From Actinomycetes bacterium (GTDB taxonomy: Bacteria; Actinomycetota; Actinomycetes; Actinomycetales; Actinomycetaceae), in contig JAEWEQ010000028.1 of NCBI GenBank assembly GCA_023389315.1, forward strand, positions 1 to 64,000: a stretch of DNA of 64,000 bases, given 5' to 3'. Each line of letters starts with the position of its first letter. The first letter of the stretch is position 1. The translations under genes were made by a program, and so were the position numbers. Below the pieces are notes generated by a model, which saw nothing but the letters and a program-made list of their open reading frames with translations, had not been told where the DNA came from and made no database searches. This document shows positions 8,062-17,157 of the stretch, in pieces.

Positions 8062-8979
8062 CTACTGCAAAGCGTTGCGCAGCTCGGTCTGCAGGCGCGA
8101 CACTTCCTCCGCCATGGCTTCCACCTGGGGCCCGCAGCTAAGCAGGGAGCGGGAAGCATTCACCAACACTTTGTCGCGCACCGGGGCGAACCGCTGCGCT
8201 ATCTGCTGCGCACTGGCTCCCTGGGCTCCAAAACCGGGCGCCAAGATCGGGCCGGTGTTCGCCGCCAAGCTCGCTCCCAGCACAGTTTCCACGTCCTCCA
8301 CGGTTGCGCCAATGACGCTCCCCAGTGAGGCACTACCCACGGGGCCGCCCAGTTCGGCGTGGTTGCGCTGGTTCAGCCACTCAAGGACCAGGCGCGCCAC
8401 ATTGGCGCGTTCTCCGCCCTCGTCAAATCCTGGCTCCGCGCCATTATCGCCCGGCAAATCCAGGGTGGCTCGTTGCAAAGTGATGGCCTGCGGATTTGAG
8501 GTCAACACCAGCAGGAACAGCCCCTTAGCGTTGCGCAACGCTAGATCTGCGGTGGCGTCAAACACCGCCGGACCCAGGTACGGCGAGACCGTGATGGCAT
8601 CGCATTCCAAGGCCGCGCCACACTCCAGGTAGGCACTGGCGTAACCGTCCATGGTGGAGCCAATGTCGCCGCGTTTAACATCCACCACCGTGAGGACCCC
8701 GTCAGCGCGAGCCTGCGCCAGCAGGTCCTCCAGTACTGCGATGCCGGCAGACCCGAAACGCTCAAAGAAAGCCATCTGCGGCTTCAAAATCGCTGCCTCA
8801 CGCAGACCCCGATAAGCCGCTTCAGTGAAGGCCGCCAAGCCTGCCACATCGTCGTTAAGGCCCCAGGCAGACCGCAGGTGCGGGTGCGGGTCGATGCCCG
8901 CACACAACGGCCCCTTACCGGTCATAGCGGCAGCCAGGCGCTGGCCGAAAGATCGTTTCGTAACGGTCAATGCGCTCAC
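8062..8979 (-). CDS. pyrF: Orotidine-5'-phosphate decarboxylase (type 2)
   Basis: Decarboxylates OMP to UMP, the last step of pyrimidine synthesis. The 305-residue length and the motif DVKRGDIGSTMDGYA near residue 100, with the catalytic K-D pattern, place it in the longer type-2 PyrF group used by actinobacteria. The substrate-binding front CAGIDPHPHL is near residue 27. The C-terminal phosphate-binding region PILAPGFGAQGA lies near residue 240. The start overlaps the carB stop by 4 bp, so it is the last gene of the pyrR-B-C-carA-carB-pyrF operon. A strong terminator follows. Confidence 0.95.
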   Translation of the reverse strand: MSALTVTKRSFGQRLAAAMTGKGPLCAGIDPHPHLRSAWGLNDDVAGLAAFTEAAYRGLREAAILKPQMAFFERFGSAGIAVLEDLLAQARADGVLTVVDVKRGDIGSTMDGYASAYLECGAALECDAITVSPYLGPAVFDATADLALRNAKGLFLLVLTSNPQAITLQRATLDLPGDNGAEPGFDEGGERANVARLVLEWLNQRNHAELGGPVGSASLGSVIGATVEDVETVLGASLAANTGPILAPGFGAQGASAQQIAQRFAPVRDKVLVNASRSLLSCGPQVEAMAEEVSRLQTELRNALQ

Positions 8980-11900
8980 TCCCCCGCCTTTTCACCGGAA
9001 GCAGACTCGCCATCGAGGCGATCGACCCCCAGCTGCGCGTGCCGCTCAGCGCGGGCAGCGTCATACTCTTGCAGGGAGCGGATTTGGAAACTACCGTGGC
9101 GCTGCGCTTCGATCGCCTGCACCGCTGCCGCGAAAGACTGCAAGGTGGTGATAATGGCGATCCCCGCAGAAGTCGCTGCGGTGCGGATAGCGTAACCGTC
9201 ACGGCGGGTGGACTGCCCCTGCGGGGTGTTCACCACCATGTCAATGTCACCGCTGTGGATCAGATCCACCACCGTGCGCACCCCGTCCTCACGTTCAGAT
9301 TCCTTCGCCACCAACTCCACCGCAATGCCGTGGCGGCGCAGCACCGAAGCGGTGCCGGCGGTAGCCAAAACCCGGAACCCAAGATCCACCAAGCGCTGGA
9401 CCGGGAAGACCACCGAGCGTTTGTCACTATCAGCAATGGAGACGAACACCGTGCCTTCGCTCGGTAGGCCACCGAAGGCAGCAACCTGAGACTTGTTGAA
9501 AGCTTGCGGGAAGGACATGTCGTGGCCCATCACTTCACCGGTGGAACGCATCTCCGGCCCCAGCAACGTATCCACCACGTTGCCGTTCTTATCGCGGAAA
9601 CGGTGGAACGGGAGCACCGCTTCCTTCACCGCCACCGGCTCCCACGGGTCCGCGTAGGAAGCATCCACAATCGGCAGCTCCCCACTGTCGCGCAACTGGG
9701 CGATGGTGGCACCCAGCTGGATGCGGGCGGCCGCGCGCGCCAACGATGCCCCCAGAGCTTTCGAAGCGAAAGGAACGGTGCGCGAAGCCCGCGGATTGGC
9801 TTCAATCACGTACAGTACGTCGGAAGCCAACGCGAACTGAATATTCAACAATCCGCGTACCCCCACGCCCTCGGCAATGGCGCGGGTAGACTCCACGATG
9901 CGTTTAATTTGGCGCTCCGACAGTGACATCGGGGGCATCACGCAGGCCGAGTCACCGGAGTGGATCCCCGCTTCCTCAATGTGCTCCATGATGCCGCCCA
10001 TGAACAGTTCTACCCCGTCAAAGAGGGCATCGACGTCGATTTCCACCGCGTCGTCTAAGAACCGGTCAATCAGCAGCGGACCGGAAGCGAAACTCAGGCT
10101 CCCCAGGCGCTGCAGGTAGGAGCGCATACCGTCCTCGTCGTAGACGATTTCCATACCGCGTCCGCCCAGGACGAAGGAGGGTCGTGCCAGCACCGGGTAG
10201 CCGACCTTCGCGGCCACTGCCAAGGCGGCACGCTCATTGGTGGCGGTACCATGCGCGGGGGCAGGCAGGTTCGCGGCGTCGAGCACGCGGGAGAATTCTT
10301 CGCGGTCCTCCGCCAATGCGATCGACTCCGGTGAGGTGCCCACGATCGGCACGCCCGCCGCTTCCAAATCCTGCGCTAAGGACAGGGGGGTTTGGCCACC
10401 TAGCTGGACCATTACCCCGGCTACCGGGCCGGCCGCAGCTTCGGCGTGATATACCTCGAGGACGTCTTCCAAAGTAAGCGGCTCAAAGTAGAGCCGGTCG
10501 GAAATGTCGTAGTCCGTGGAAACCGTCTCCGGGTTGCAGTTCACCATGATGGTGTCGTACTGGTCGCGCAACGCCATGGCAGCGTGCACACAAGAGTAGT
10601 CAAACTCAATGCCTTGCCCGATGCGATTGGGCCCTGACCCCAGGATCATCACCGCAGGGCGAGTGCGGGGGGTGACCTCCGTGGTCTGGTCGTAGCTGGA
10701 GTAGTAGTACGGGGTTTTCGCATCGAACTCCCCGGCGCAGGTATCCACGGTTTTGAAAACCGGGTGGATCCCGAAAGCGCGGCGGATCTCCATCACGGTG
10801 GCTGGTTTAAGTCCGCGAAGCTGCCCGATCTGGGGGTCAGAGAAGCCGTGCCGTTTAGCGGTGCGCAACAGTTCCTCCGACAAGCCGGGGGCTTGCTTCA
10901 CTTCCTGAGCCACTTCGTTCAGTAACACCAGTTGGTCCAAGAACCACGGGTCAATGCCGGTGCGGCGGTAGACTTCGTCCACGCTCACGCCGGCGCGCAG
11001 CACCTGCTGGACGTCAATCAGGCGCCCATCGGTGGGAGTGGCAATCGCCTCCAAGCGGCGCTGTAGTTCCTCCCCTTCCAGCAGGGGCGGTTCCCAGGTG
11101 AAGGTGGAGCCAGCCTTGTCGATGGAGCGCATTGCCTTTTGCAAGGCTTCGGTGAAGTTACGCCCCAGTGCCATGGCTTCGCCCACCGACTTCATGGAGG
11201 TGGTCAAAGTCGGGTCGGCGGCGCGGAATTTTTCGAATGCGAAACGCGGTACCTTCACCACCACGTAATCCAAAGTCGGCTCGAAAGAAGCCGGCGTGGA
11301 GGTGGTGATGTCGTTGGGGATTTCATCCAGGTTGTAGCCCAACGCCAGGCGCGCCGCCATCTTCGCAATCGGGAACCCGGTGGCTTTAGACGCCAAAGCG
11401 GAAGAGCGCGACACCCGCGGATTCATTTCGATCACCACGATGCGCCCGGTATTGGGCTCAATCGCGAACTGGATGTTACACCCGCCAGTGTCGACACCGA
11501 CCTCGCGAATCACCGCGATGCCAATGTCGCGCAGGCGCTGCAACTCCCGATCCGTAAGGGTCAGGGCCGGTGCCACGGTGATGGAATCGCCGGTGTGTAC
11601 GCCCACCGGGTCGACGTTTTCGATCGAGCACACCACCACCACGTTGTCGGCGCGGTCGCGCATCAGTTCCAGTTCGAACTCTTTCCACCCCAGGATGGAT
11701 TCTTCCAACAGCACTTCGGTGGTGATGGAATCGCGCAGCCCCAAACCGGCGATGCGTTCCAAATCTTCCGGAGTGTGGGCAATGCCGGAGCCCAGGCCCC
11801 CCATGGTGAAGGAGGGGCGAACTACCAGCGGGTAGCCCAGTTCCGCGGCCGCCGCGTGGCACTCTTCCATGGAGTGGGCGATAACTGAGCGCGCCACCTC

Positions 11901-12323
11901 GGCGCCGCAACGCTCCACTACCTTCTTGAACTCGTCACGGTCTTCACCGGCGTTGATGGCGGTAGCTGAAGCCCCGATCATTTCTACGCCGTATTTTTCC
12001 AGCACGCCAGCCTCATTCAGGGCAATGGCGGCATTCAACGCGGTCTGGCCACCCAGGGTGGGCAGGAGCGCGTCGGGACGTTCTTTCTCAATGATTTTGG
12101 TAATCACCTCAGTGGTGATCGGCTCAATGTAGGTGGCATCGGCCACCTGCGGGTCGGTCATGATGGTAGCCGGGTTGGAGTTCACCAGGATCACCCGCAC
12201 GCCCTCGTCCTTCAGGACCCGGCAAGCTTGGGTACCGGAATAGTCGAACTCGCAGGCTTGACCGATCACGATGGGACCAGATCCGATCACCAGGACTGAA
12301 GAAATATCGCTGCGTCGAGGCAT
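8976..12323 (-). CDS. carB: Carbamoyl-phosphate synthase large subunit
   Basis: Uses ammonia from CarA, bicarbonate and two ATP to make carbamoyl phosphate for pyrimidines and arginine. The 1115 residues show two homologous halves, each opening with a similar motif (VLVIGSGPIVIGQACEFDYS near residue 10 and MILGSGPNRIGQGIEFDYSC near residue 565). ATP-grasp signatures are GPLVVRPSFTMGGLGSG-like in the first half (near residue 170) and YPVLARPSFVLGGRGM in the second. The C-terminal allosteric domain (near residues 955-1085, GFRVLATAGTASVL) is where UMP-type effectors bind in relatives. It lies 2 bp after the carA stop. Confidence 0.97.
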   Translation of the reverse strand: MPRRSDISSVLVIGSGPIVIGQACEFDYSGTQACRVLKDEGVRVILVNSNPATIMTDPQVADATYIEPITTEVITKIIEKERPDALLPTLGGQTALNAAIALNEAGVLEKYGVEMIGASATAINAGEDRDEFKKVVERCGAEVARSVIAHSMEECHAAAAELGYPLVVRPSFTMGGLGSGIAHTPEDLERIAGLGLRDSITTEVLLEESILGWKEFELELMRDRADNVVVVCSIENVDPVGVHTGDSITVAPALTLTDRELQRLRDIGIAVIREVGVDTGGCNIQFAIEPNTGRIVVIEMNPRVSRSSALASKATGFPIAKMAARLALGYNLDEIPNDITTSTPASFEPTLDYVVVKVPRFAFEKFRAADPTLTTSMKSVGEAMALGRNFTEALQKAMRSIDKAGSTFTWEPPLLEGEELQRRLEAIATPTDGRLIDVQQVLRAGVSVDEVYRRTGIDPWFLDQLVLLNEVAQEVKQAPGLSEELLRTAKRHGFSDPQIGQLRGLKPATVMEIRRAFGIHPVFKTVDTCAGEFDAKTPYYYSSYDQTTEVTPRTRPAVMILGSGPNRIGQGIEFDYSCVHAAMALRDQYDTIMVNCNPETVSTDYDISDRLYFEPLTLEDVLEVYHAEAAAGPVAGVMVQLGGQTPLSLAQDLEAAGVPIVGTSPESIALAEDREEFSRVLDAANLPAPAHGTATNERAALAVAAKVGYPVLARPSFVLGGRGMEIVYDEDGMRSYLQRLGSLSFASGPLLIDRFLDDAVEIDVDALFDGVELFMGGIMEHIEEAGIHSGDSACVMPPMSLSERQIKRIVESTRAIAEGVGVRGLLNIQFALASDVLYVIEANPRASRTVPFASKALGASLARAAARIQLGATIAQLRDSGELPIVDASYADPWEPVAVKEAVLPFHRFRDKNGNVVDTLLGPEMRSTGEVMGHDMSFPQAFNKSQVAAFGGLPSEGTVFVSIADSDKRSVVFPVQRLVDLGFRVLATAGTASVLRRHGIAVELVAKESEREDGVRTVVDLIHSGDIDMVVNTPQGQSTRRDGYAIRTAATSAGIAIITTLQSFAAAVQAIEAQRHGSFQIRSLQEYDAARAERHAQLGVDRLDGESASGEKAGE

Positions 12324-12325
12324 CG

Positions 12326-13522
12326 TTAAGCGTCCTTTCCAGCTTTAGCGGACACAATCACGTCCAAGAAACGATCGAACAGGTGCTCCCCGTCGTGCGG
12401 TCCGGCGGCCGCCTCCGGGTGGTACTGCACGGAGAAGGCCGGCAAATCGAGGCTGCGCAGTCCTTCCACCACCTGGTCGTTGAGGTTCACGTGGGATACT
12501 TCCACCCGGCCGAATTCCGCTAGCGGCGCGGTCACCGGGTCCCCCACCGGGGCGTCAACCGCGAACCCGTGGTTGTGGCTAGTGATTTCTACCTTCCCAG
12601 TGGCGCGTTCTTGGATGGGTTGGTTCACGCCGCGGTGTCCAAAGCGCAGTTTGTAGGTGTCGAATCCCAGTGCCCGACCGAAGAGTTGATGTCCGAAGCA
12701 GATGCCAAAGAACGGCAGTTTCGCGCGCAGTACCGCCCGCAGTACTTCCACCTGCTGATCGGCGGTGGCCGGGTCGCCCGGCCCGTTGGAGAAGAACACC
12801 GCGTCGGGGTTAAGGGCGAAGATTTCCTCGGCGGAAAACTCCGACGGCACCACCGTGATGCGAGCCCCGCGGCTGGCGAGCTGCTCCGGGGTGCGGGATT
12901 TAATGCCCAGGTCAACGGCCACGATGTGGGCCCGCTCCTCCCCCACGGCTGGCACCACGTAGGGTTCCGCGGTGGTTACCTCCCCAACCAAGGTCGAGCC
13001 CGACATGGGTTGGTGGGAGCGCACATGGGCTACGAAAGCCGCTTTAGTTTGCTCCGCAATCCAATGTCCACCGCTGCGGCGCACCTCTTCGGGCAGGGAG
13101 TCTGCGGAGAAAATTCCGCAGCGCATGGCGCCGAGTTCGCGAATGTGGCGGGTCACGGCGCGGGTGTCGACCTCGCAAATGCCGATGATATTTTGCTCCA
13201 CCAGGTCAGTTTCTAGCTCCCGCTGAGAGCGCCAGTTGGACGAGCGCCGGGCGGCATCGCGCACCACGATCCCGGCAGCCCAAATGCGGTGGGACTCCAC
13301 GTCCTCGTCATTCATACCGGTATTGCCAATGTGCGGGGATGTCATGACGATGATTTGGCGGTGGTAGGACGGGTCGGTAAGGGTTTCCTGATAGCCGGTC
13401 ATGCCGGTGGTGAACACCAACTCCCCCAGCGTGGTGCCCGCCGCACCCCACTGTTTACCCACAAAGATGGTACCGTCTTCCAGTACGAGTAGGGCGGGTG
13501 GGCGCCGCAACGTGTTTTCCAT
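12326..13522 (-). CDS. carA: Carbamoyl-phosphate synthase small subunit (glutaminase)
   Basis: Hydrolyses glutamine and channels ammonia to CarB. In the 398-residue protein, the N-terminal CarA domain is recognisable at LVFTTGMTGYQETLTDPSY near residue 31. The class-I glutaminase triad is visible as the cysteine in FFGICFGHQLFGRALG near residue 272 and H-x-E in QYHPEAAAGPHD near residue 366. The ATG overlaps the last base of the pyrC stop region, and carB follows after 2 bp, so the subunits are made together. Confidence 0.97.
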   Translation of the reverse strand: MENTLRRPPALLVLEDGTIFVGKQWGAAGTTLGELVFTTGMTGYQETLTDPSYHRQIIVMTSPHIGNTGMNDEDVESHRIWAAGIVVRDAARRSSNWRSQRELETDLVEQNIIGICEVDTRAVTRHIRELGAMRCGIFSADSLPEEVRRSGGHWIAEQTKAAFVAHVRSHQPMSGSTLVGEVTTAEPYVVPAVGEERAHIVAVDLGIKSRTPEQLASRGARITVVPSEFSAEEIFALNPDAVFFSNGPGDPATADQQVEVLRAVLRAKLPFFGICFGHQLFGRALGFDTYKLRFGHRGVNQPIQERATGKVEITSHNHGFAVDAPVGDPVTAPLAEFGRVEVSHVNLNDQVVEGLRSLDLPAFSVQYHPEAAAGPHDGEHLFDRFLDVIVSAKAGKDA

Positions 13523-14835
13523 CAGCGATCCTCTTTCGCAACCGGCTGGCCTTCAGCCACGGTGATTTGCCCATTCCAAATGGTCCACAGCACTTGGGAG
13601 GGCAGTTCCTCACCCAGGTACGGGGAGTTGGATGAGCGCGACCACAGGTGGGTGGGGTCCACCACCCGGCGCACCTGCGGGTCCACCAGGGTGATATTTG
13701 CCGGCTCGCCCACTTCCAGGGGGCGTCCTTGGCCTTTTACGCGGCCAATGTGAGCGGGGTTGGAGGACATTACGCGCGCCACGTCCGCCCACGTCATGCG
13801 CCCGGTTTCCACCATGGTTTTCACGATTACGGCGAGGGCGGTCTCTAAGCCGGTCATGCCGAAGGCCCCGGCCTGCCATTCGCAGTCCTTGGATTCCAAG
13901 GGGTGGGGGGCGTGGTCGGTACCGACAATGTCGATGGTGCCATCGGCCAGGCCTTCGCGAACTGCTTCGACGTCCTCGGCGGTGCGCAGCGGCGGGTTCA
14001 CTTTGTAGCGCGGGTCGTAGCTGCGGGCGCATTCTTCGGTCAGATACAGGTGGTGGGGGGTGGCTTCGGCGGTGACCTGGATGCCGCGTTTCTTCGCCCA
14101 CCGCACGATGTCTACCGATCCAGCGGTGGACAGGTGGCACACGTGTACCCGCGAGCCGACGTGTTCGGCTAGCAGCACGTCACGGGCGATAATGGATTCT
14201 TCCGCTACCGCCGGCCAACCGGTCAGGCCCAGTTGGGCGGACAGGGGGGATTCGTTCATCTGTGCCCCGTCGGTCAGTTTCGGGTCTTGCGCGTGTTGGG
14301 CGATTACCCCGTCGAAGGTTTTCACGTATTCCAAGGCGCGGCGCATCAGTACCGGGTCGGATACGCACACTCCGTCGTCGGAGAACACTCGTACTTTGGC
14401 AGCGGAGGAAGCCATCGCCCCCATGGCGGAGAGTTGTTTGCCTTCCAGCCCCACGGTGACTGCCCCGACGGGGCGGACTTCACACCAGGCGGCTTCGGCT
14501 CCCAGCGCGGCGACTTGTTCCACAATGGCGGCGGTGTCGGCCACCGGGCGGGTGTTCGCCATGGCGTGCACGCAGGTGTAGCCGCCTACCGCGGCGGCGC
14601 GAGTGCCGGTGAAAACCGTCTCGGCGTCTTCTTGGCCGGGTTGGCGCAGGTGGGTGTGTAGGTCAACTAAGCCGGGCAGGGCGATCAGACCGTCCGCGTC
14701 GATGACCCGCGCGTTATTTTCCAAGGCGGCTCCAGCGTCCTCGCCCACGGCCACGATGGTGCCGTCTTTGATGGCCAGGTCGGCGGTGGTTTCTCCCAGC
14801 AGGGAGGCTCCCTTGATCAGGATTTGCTCAGTCAT
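13522..14835 (-). CDS. pyrC: Dihydroorotase (class I)
   Basis: Cyclises carbamoyl-aspartate to dihydroorotate, a zinc-dependent step. About 437 residues. The metal-binding start is DLHTHLRQPGQEDAETV near residue 57, the substrate motif HAMANTRPVAD lies near residue 90, and GTDHAPHPLES near residue 308 carries the catalytic aspartate. I start it at the ATG at 14835, which overlaps the pyrB stop by 8 bp (ATGACTGA) and has GGGAAG just upstream. Seven further codons are open upstream but lack similarity. Confidence 0.95.
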   Translation of the reverse strand: MTEQILIKGASLLGETTADLAIKDGTIVAVGEDAGAALENNARVIDADGLIALPGLVDLHTHLRQPGQEDAETVFTGTRAAAVGGYTCVHAMANTRPVADTAAIVEQVAALGAEAAWCEVRPVGAVTVGLEGKQLSAMGAMASSAAKVRVFSDDGVCVSDPVLMRRALEYVKTFDGVIAQHAQDPKLTDGAQMNESPLSAQLGLTGWPAVAEESIIARDVLLAEHVGSRVHVCHLSTAGSVDIVRWAKKRGIQVTAEATPHHLYLTEECARSYDPRYKVNPPLRTAEDVEAVREGLADGTIDIVGTDHAPHPLESKDCEWQAGAFGMTGLETALAVIVKTMVETGRMTWADVARVMSSNPAHIGRVKGQGRPLEVGEPANITLVDPQVRRVVDPTHLWSRSSNSPYLGEELPSQVLWTIWNGQITVAEGQPVAKEDR

Positions 14836-15796
14836 TGGTCTTCCCTTCCCCCGCAAGCAGCAGGTATAGCGCTGCCATGCGTACGCTCACGCCATTATTT
14901 ACTTGTTCCACGATTACTGACCGCTCATGGTCGGCGGCTTCCGCGCAGATCTCTAAGCCGCGGTTCATGGGCCCCGGATGCATGATTAGGCACTCTTTGG
15001 GTAGGCTCGCCAGGCGTTGGCGGTCCAAACCGTAAGCACTGTGGTACTCCCCGGGGGAGGGGAAGAATCCGCCGCCCAGTGAACTCATGCGTTCGCGCTG
15101 CACCCGCAGCATGATGATGGCGTGCGGTTGCGTTTGCGCAATCGCCTGATCCAGGTCGTAGCTCACCGTGCAAGGCCACTGGTTGATGCCCACCGGCACC
15201 AGGGTGGGCGGGGCCACGACGGTTACTTCGGCTCCCAGCAGGGAGAAAAGCTGCACGTCGGAGCGGGCCACCCGCGAATGCAGGATGTCACCGACAATGA
15301 TGATGCGGATGCCTTTGAGCCCGGCTCCCTCCAGTTCCGTTTGGTCGCGGTGGTAGCGGCGTAGCGTCATGGCGTCCAATAGCGCTTGGGTGGGGTGCTG
15401 GTGGGTACCGTCGCCGGCGTTTAGTACCGGCAGGTCCATCCACCCGGCGTGTGCCAGGCGGTAGGCAGCCCCCGAGGAAGAGTGCCGCATGACCACGGCG
15501 TCGGCCCCCATCGCTTCCAACGTCAGCGCGGTGTCCTTTAGCGATTCACCCTTGGACAAGGAGGAGCCTTTAGCGGAGAAGTTAATCACGTCAGCCGAGA
15601 GCCGCTTGGCGGCAGCTTCGAAGCTCAGGCGCGTGCGGGTGGAGTCCTCAAAGAACAGGTTCACCACGGTTTTGCCCCGCAAGGTAGGCAGTTTCTTCAC
15701 TCGCCGGCCCTGGGTGGCGGCCATTTGTTCGGCGGTGTCGAGTAGGCGCAGTGCGTCATCTACGGTGAGGTCAGCAATGTCGATTAGGTGTTTCAT
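14828..15796 (-). CDS. pyrB: Aspartate carbamoyltransferase catalytic subunit
   Basis: Condenses carbamoyl phosphate with aspartate, the committed step of pyrimidine synthesis. The 322-residue protein has the carbamoyl-phosphate signature FFEDSTRTRLSFEAAAKRL near residue 49, the mobile loop SAKGSSLSKGESLKD near residue 74, and HPGPMNRGLEI near residue 273. No regulatory chain gene (pyrI) is nearby, as expected where PyrR controls the operon. It overlaps pyrR by 4 bp and pyrC by 8 bp. Confidence 0.97.
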   Translation of the reverse strand: MKHLIDIADLTVDDALRLLDTAEQMAATQGRRVKKLPTLRGKTVVNLFFEDSTRTRLSFEAAAKRLSADVINFSAKGSSLSKGESLKDTALTLEAMGADAVVMRHSSSGAAYRLAHAGWMDLPVLNAGDGTHQHPTQALLDAMTLRRYHRDQTELEGAGLKGIRIIIVGDILHSRVARSDVQLFSLLGAEVTVVAPPTLVPVGINQWPCTVSYDLDQAIAQTQPHAIIMLRVQRERMSSLGGGFFPSPGEYHSAYGLDRQRLASLPKECLIMHPGPMNRGLEICAEAADHERSVIVEQVNNGVSVRMAALYLLLAGEGKTND

Positions 15797-16338
15797 TTCG
15801 CCTCCGTAATGATCACGGCGTCTTCACCGTCGGTTTCCACGCAGTGGATAAGGACTGATTCTTCGCGGGAAGTGGGTAGGTTTTTGCCCACGAAGTCGGG
15901 GCGGATCGGAAGTTCGCGGTGCCCGCGGTCTACCAGCACCGCCAGTAGGACGCGGCGGGGGCGACCCAAATCAAACAGTGCTTCTAAGGCGCTTTTCACG
16001 GTGCGCCCGGTGAACAGTACATCGTCTACCAGCACCACGGTGCGGTCTTCGATGCCACCGGCGGGTACCGAAGTGGGGTGCGGGGTGCGGATCGGGTGGT
16101 CAGCCAGGTCATCACGGTACATGGTGATGTCGAGTGCGCCATTGCTTATTGCTGACCCGGTGATTTCGCTAAGTTGCGTTGCCAGGCGTTGCCCGAGGAC
16201 GGCGCCGCGGGTGGGAATGCCAAGCAGGACAACGTCCTCGCCACCCTTGGTGCGTTCAATAATTTCGTACGCGATGCGGGTCAGGGCCCGCTTCACGTCG
16301 TCGGCCGTTAGCACGACTTTACTTTTTTGGCTGTTCAC
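15793..16338 (-). CDS. pyrR: PyrR, RNA-binding regulator and uracil phosphoribosyltransferase
   Basis: PyrR binds pyr leader RNA when UMP is high and lowers operon expression; many members also convert uracil to UMP. The 181-residue protein shows the PRPP-binding loop TVVLVDDVLFTGRTVKSAL near residue 98 and the IAYEIIERTKGGEDVVLLGI core near residue 22. I choose the GTG at 16338 because AAAGGAG lies 8 bp before it; a longer frame up to 16395 runs through the leader. A PyrR-type binding loop overlaps this ribosome-binding site, suggesting autoregulation. First gene of the pyr operon. Confidence 0.94.
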   Translation of the reverse strand: MNSQKSKVVLTADDVKRALTRIAYEIIERTKGGEDVVLLGIPTRGAVLGQRLATQLSEITGSAISNGALDITMYRDDLADHPIRTPHPTSVPAGGIEDRTVVLVDDVLFTGRTVKSALEALFDLGRPRRVLLAVLVDRGHRELPIRPDFVGKNLPTSREESVLIHCVETDGEDAVIITEAK

Positions 16339-16370
16339 AGCCTTCTCCTTTCCCGCCTCTCTGGACGGCT
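16339..16370 (-). promoter_or_regulatory. Putative PyrR-binding loop over the pyrR ribosome-binding site
   Basis: The transcript here contains GTCCAGAGAGGC followed within eight bases by the ribosome-binding site AAAGGAG, and the whole is bracketed by AGCC and GGCT (16367-16370 and 16339-16342), which can pair. The CCAGAGAGG core matches the binding loop recognised by PyrR in Bacillus pyr leaders. In mycobacteria a similar loop near the ribosome-binding site gives translational repression. I infer that PyrR bound with UMP blocks translation of pyrR and, by overlap coupling, of the whole operon. No separate terminator/antiterminator pair is seen here. Confidence 0.75.
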
Positions 16371-16392
16371 TTAAAGGACCGGTTATGGAAAT

Positions 16393-16425
16393 CAACGCCC
16401 GCCACCATGACGGCGACGAGCGTTG
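16393..16425 (-). terminator. Possible hairpin after nusB
   Basis: Inverted arms CAACGC (16393-16398) and GCGTTG (16420-16425) with a smaller inner CGCC/GGCG pairing lie 7 bp beyond the nusB stop. It could terminate the efp-nusB transcript or be the top of the pyr leader. The T-run after the stem is weak (ATTTCC), so the terminator call is uncertain. Confidence 0.45.
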
Positions 16426-16431
16426 AAGCTT

Positions 16432-17157
16432 TTATGTTTGCAGCGGTGAGTCTGGGGTTTCCTCCGCGGGATCGGTTTCCAGATTCTCCGGCAGGTTGTC
16501 GAGGTCGAGTTGATCTAAATCCAAGCCGTGGTAGCCAAGCGGTTCGGGCCCGGTTTCTAGGCTGGATTGGTCATCCTCAATCCCATCGACTTCCGGCACG
16601 CCGGTTTCCAAGTCGGATTGGTCGTCCTCGGTACCATCAACTTCCGGCGACACGCGAGCCGCCGGCTCGCTGGTTGGCGGCGCGGCGAAGGCCGCTTCCA
16701 AGGCCTCGTCCGCGGCCAGGACATCACCGCTATCCTTACGGACCGCATCCAAGATCGCATTCACCCGCGCCGGTGATTCATCCGGAGAAATGGTCTTGGT
16801 GATGGATACGGCCTCGTCAATAGCGCTAATGCCAGGCACTTGCTCATTCCACACGATTTCCCACACCGCGGCACGCAGCACCGCCCGGTCGGTGGCGGGC
16901 AGGCGATCCACTTCCCGGTTGGTGGAGTGGGTGGCCAGCAGATCGTCGATTTCTTGCAGGTGGTCAGCCACGCCCTCGACAATCTCCACCGCGTACGGGG
17001 GCAGTGGGGTCTGGGCGGGGGTGACTTCGCGACGCTCACGCAGCAGACCCAGCAGGTCCTCACGGTAATAGATGAGGCCGCGCTGGTCTGCTTCGAAGAG
17101 CACATCGACGGCGCGCTTACGGGCGCGCGTGCGGGAGGTGAAAGAGCGGTCTGCCAT
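16432..17157 (-). CDS. nusB: Transcription antitermination factor NusB with acidic repeat tail
   Basis: NusB binds boxA RNA with S10 (NusE) to stop early termination in rRNA operons. Residues 1-142 form the usual NusB domain (RKRAVDVLFEADQRG near 13-27, LPATDRAVLRAAVWEI near 86-101, SPARVNAILDAV near 128-139). The protein is 241 residues, about 95 longer than most NusB proteins. The added tail is acidic and contains a 17-residue tandem repeat at residues 171-187 and 188-204, ending in runs of D, L, E and P. The tail looks disordered; its role is unknown. The start is coupled to efp (TAATG). Confidence 0.92.
   Translation of the reverse strand: MADRSFTSRTRARKRAVDVLFEADQRGLIYYREDLLGLLRERREVTPAQTPLPPYAVEIVEGVADHLQEIDDLLATHSTNREVDRLPATDRAVLRAAVWEIVWNEQVPGISAIDEAVSITKTISPDESPARVNAILDAVRKDSGDVLAADEALEAAFAAPPTSEPAARVSPEVDGTEDDQSDLETGVPEVDGIEDDQSSLETGPEPLGYHGLDLDQLDLDNLPENLETDPAEETPDSPLQT
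16546..16647 (-). repeat. 51-bp tandem duplication inside nusB
   Basis: Two in-frame 51-bp units encode PEVDG(T/I)EDDQS(D/S)LETG(V/P) back to back. The units differ at a few bases, so the duplication is not brand new. It lies in the acidic C-terminal extension of NusB, outside the RNA-binding domain. Confidence 0.85.

Noticed and set aside
11139..11888. A 249-codon plus-strand open frame
   Set aside because: It is antisense to carB; the translation is low-information and not protein-like.
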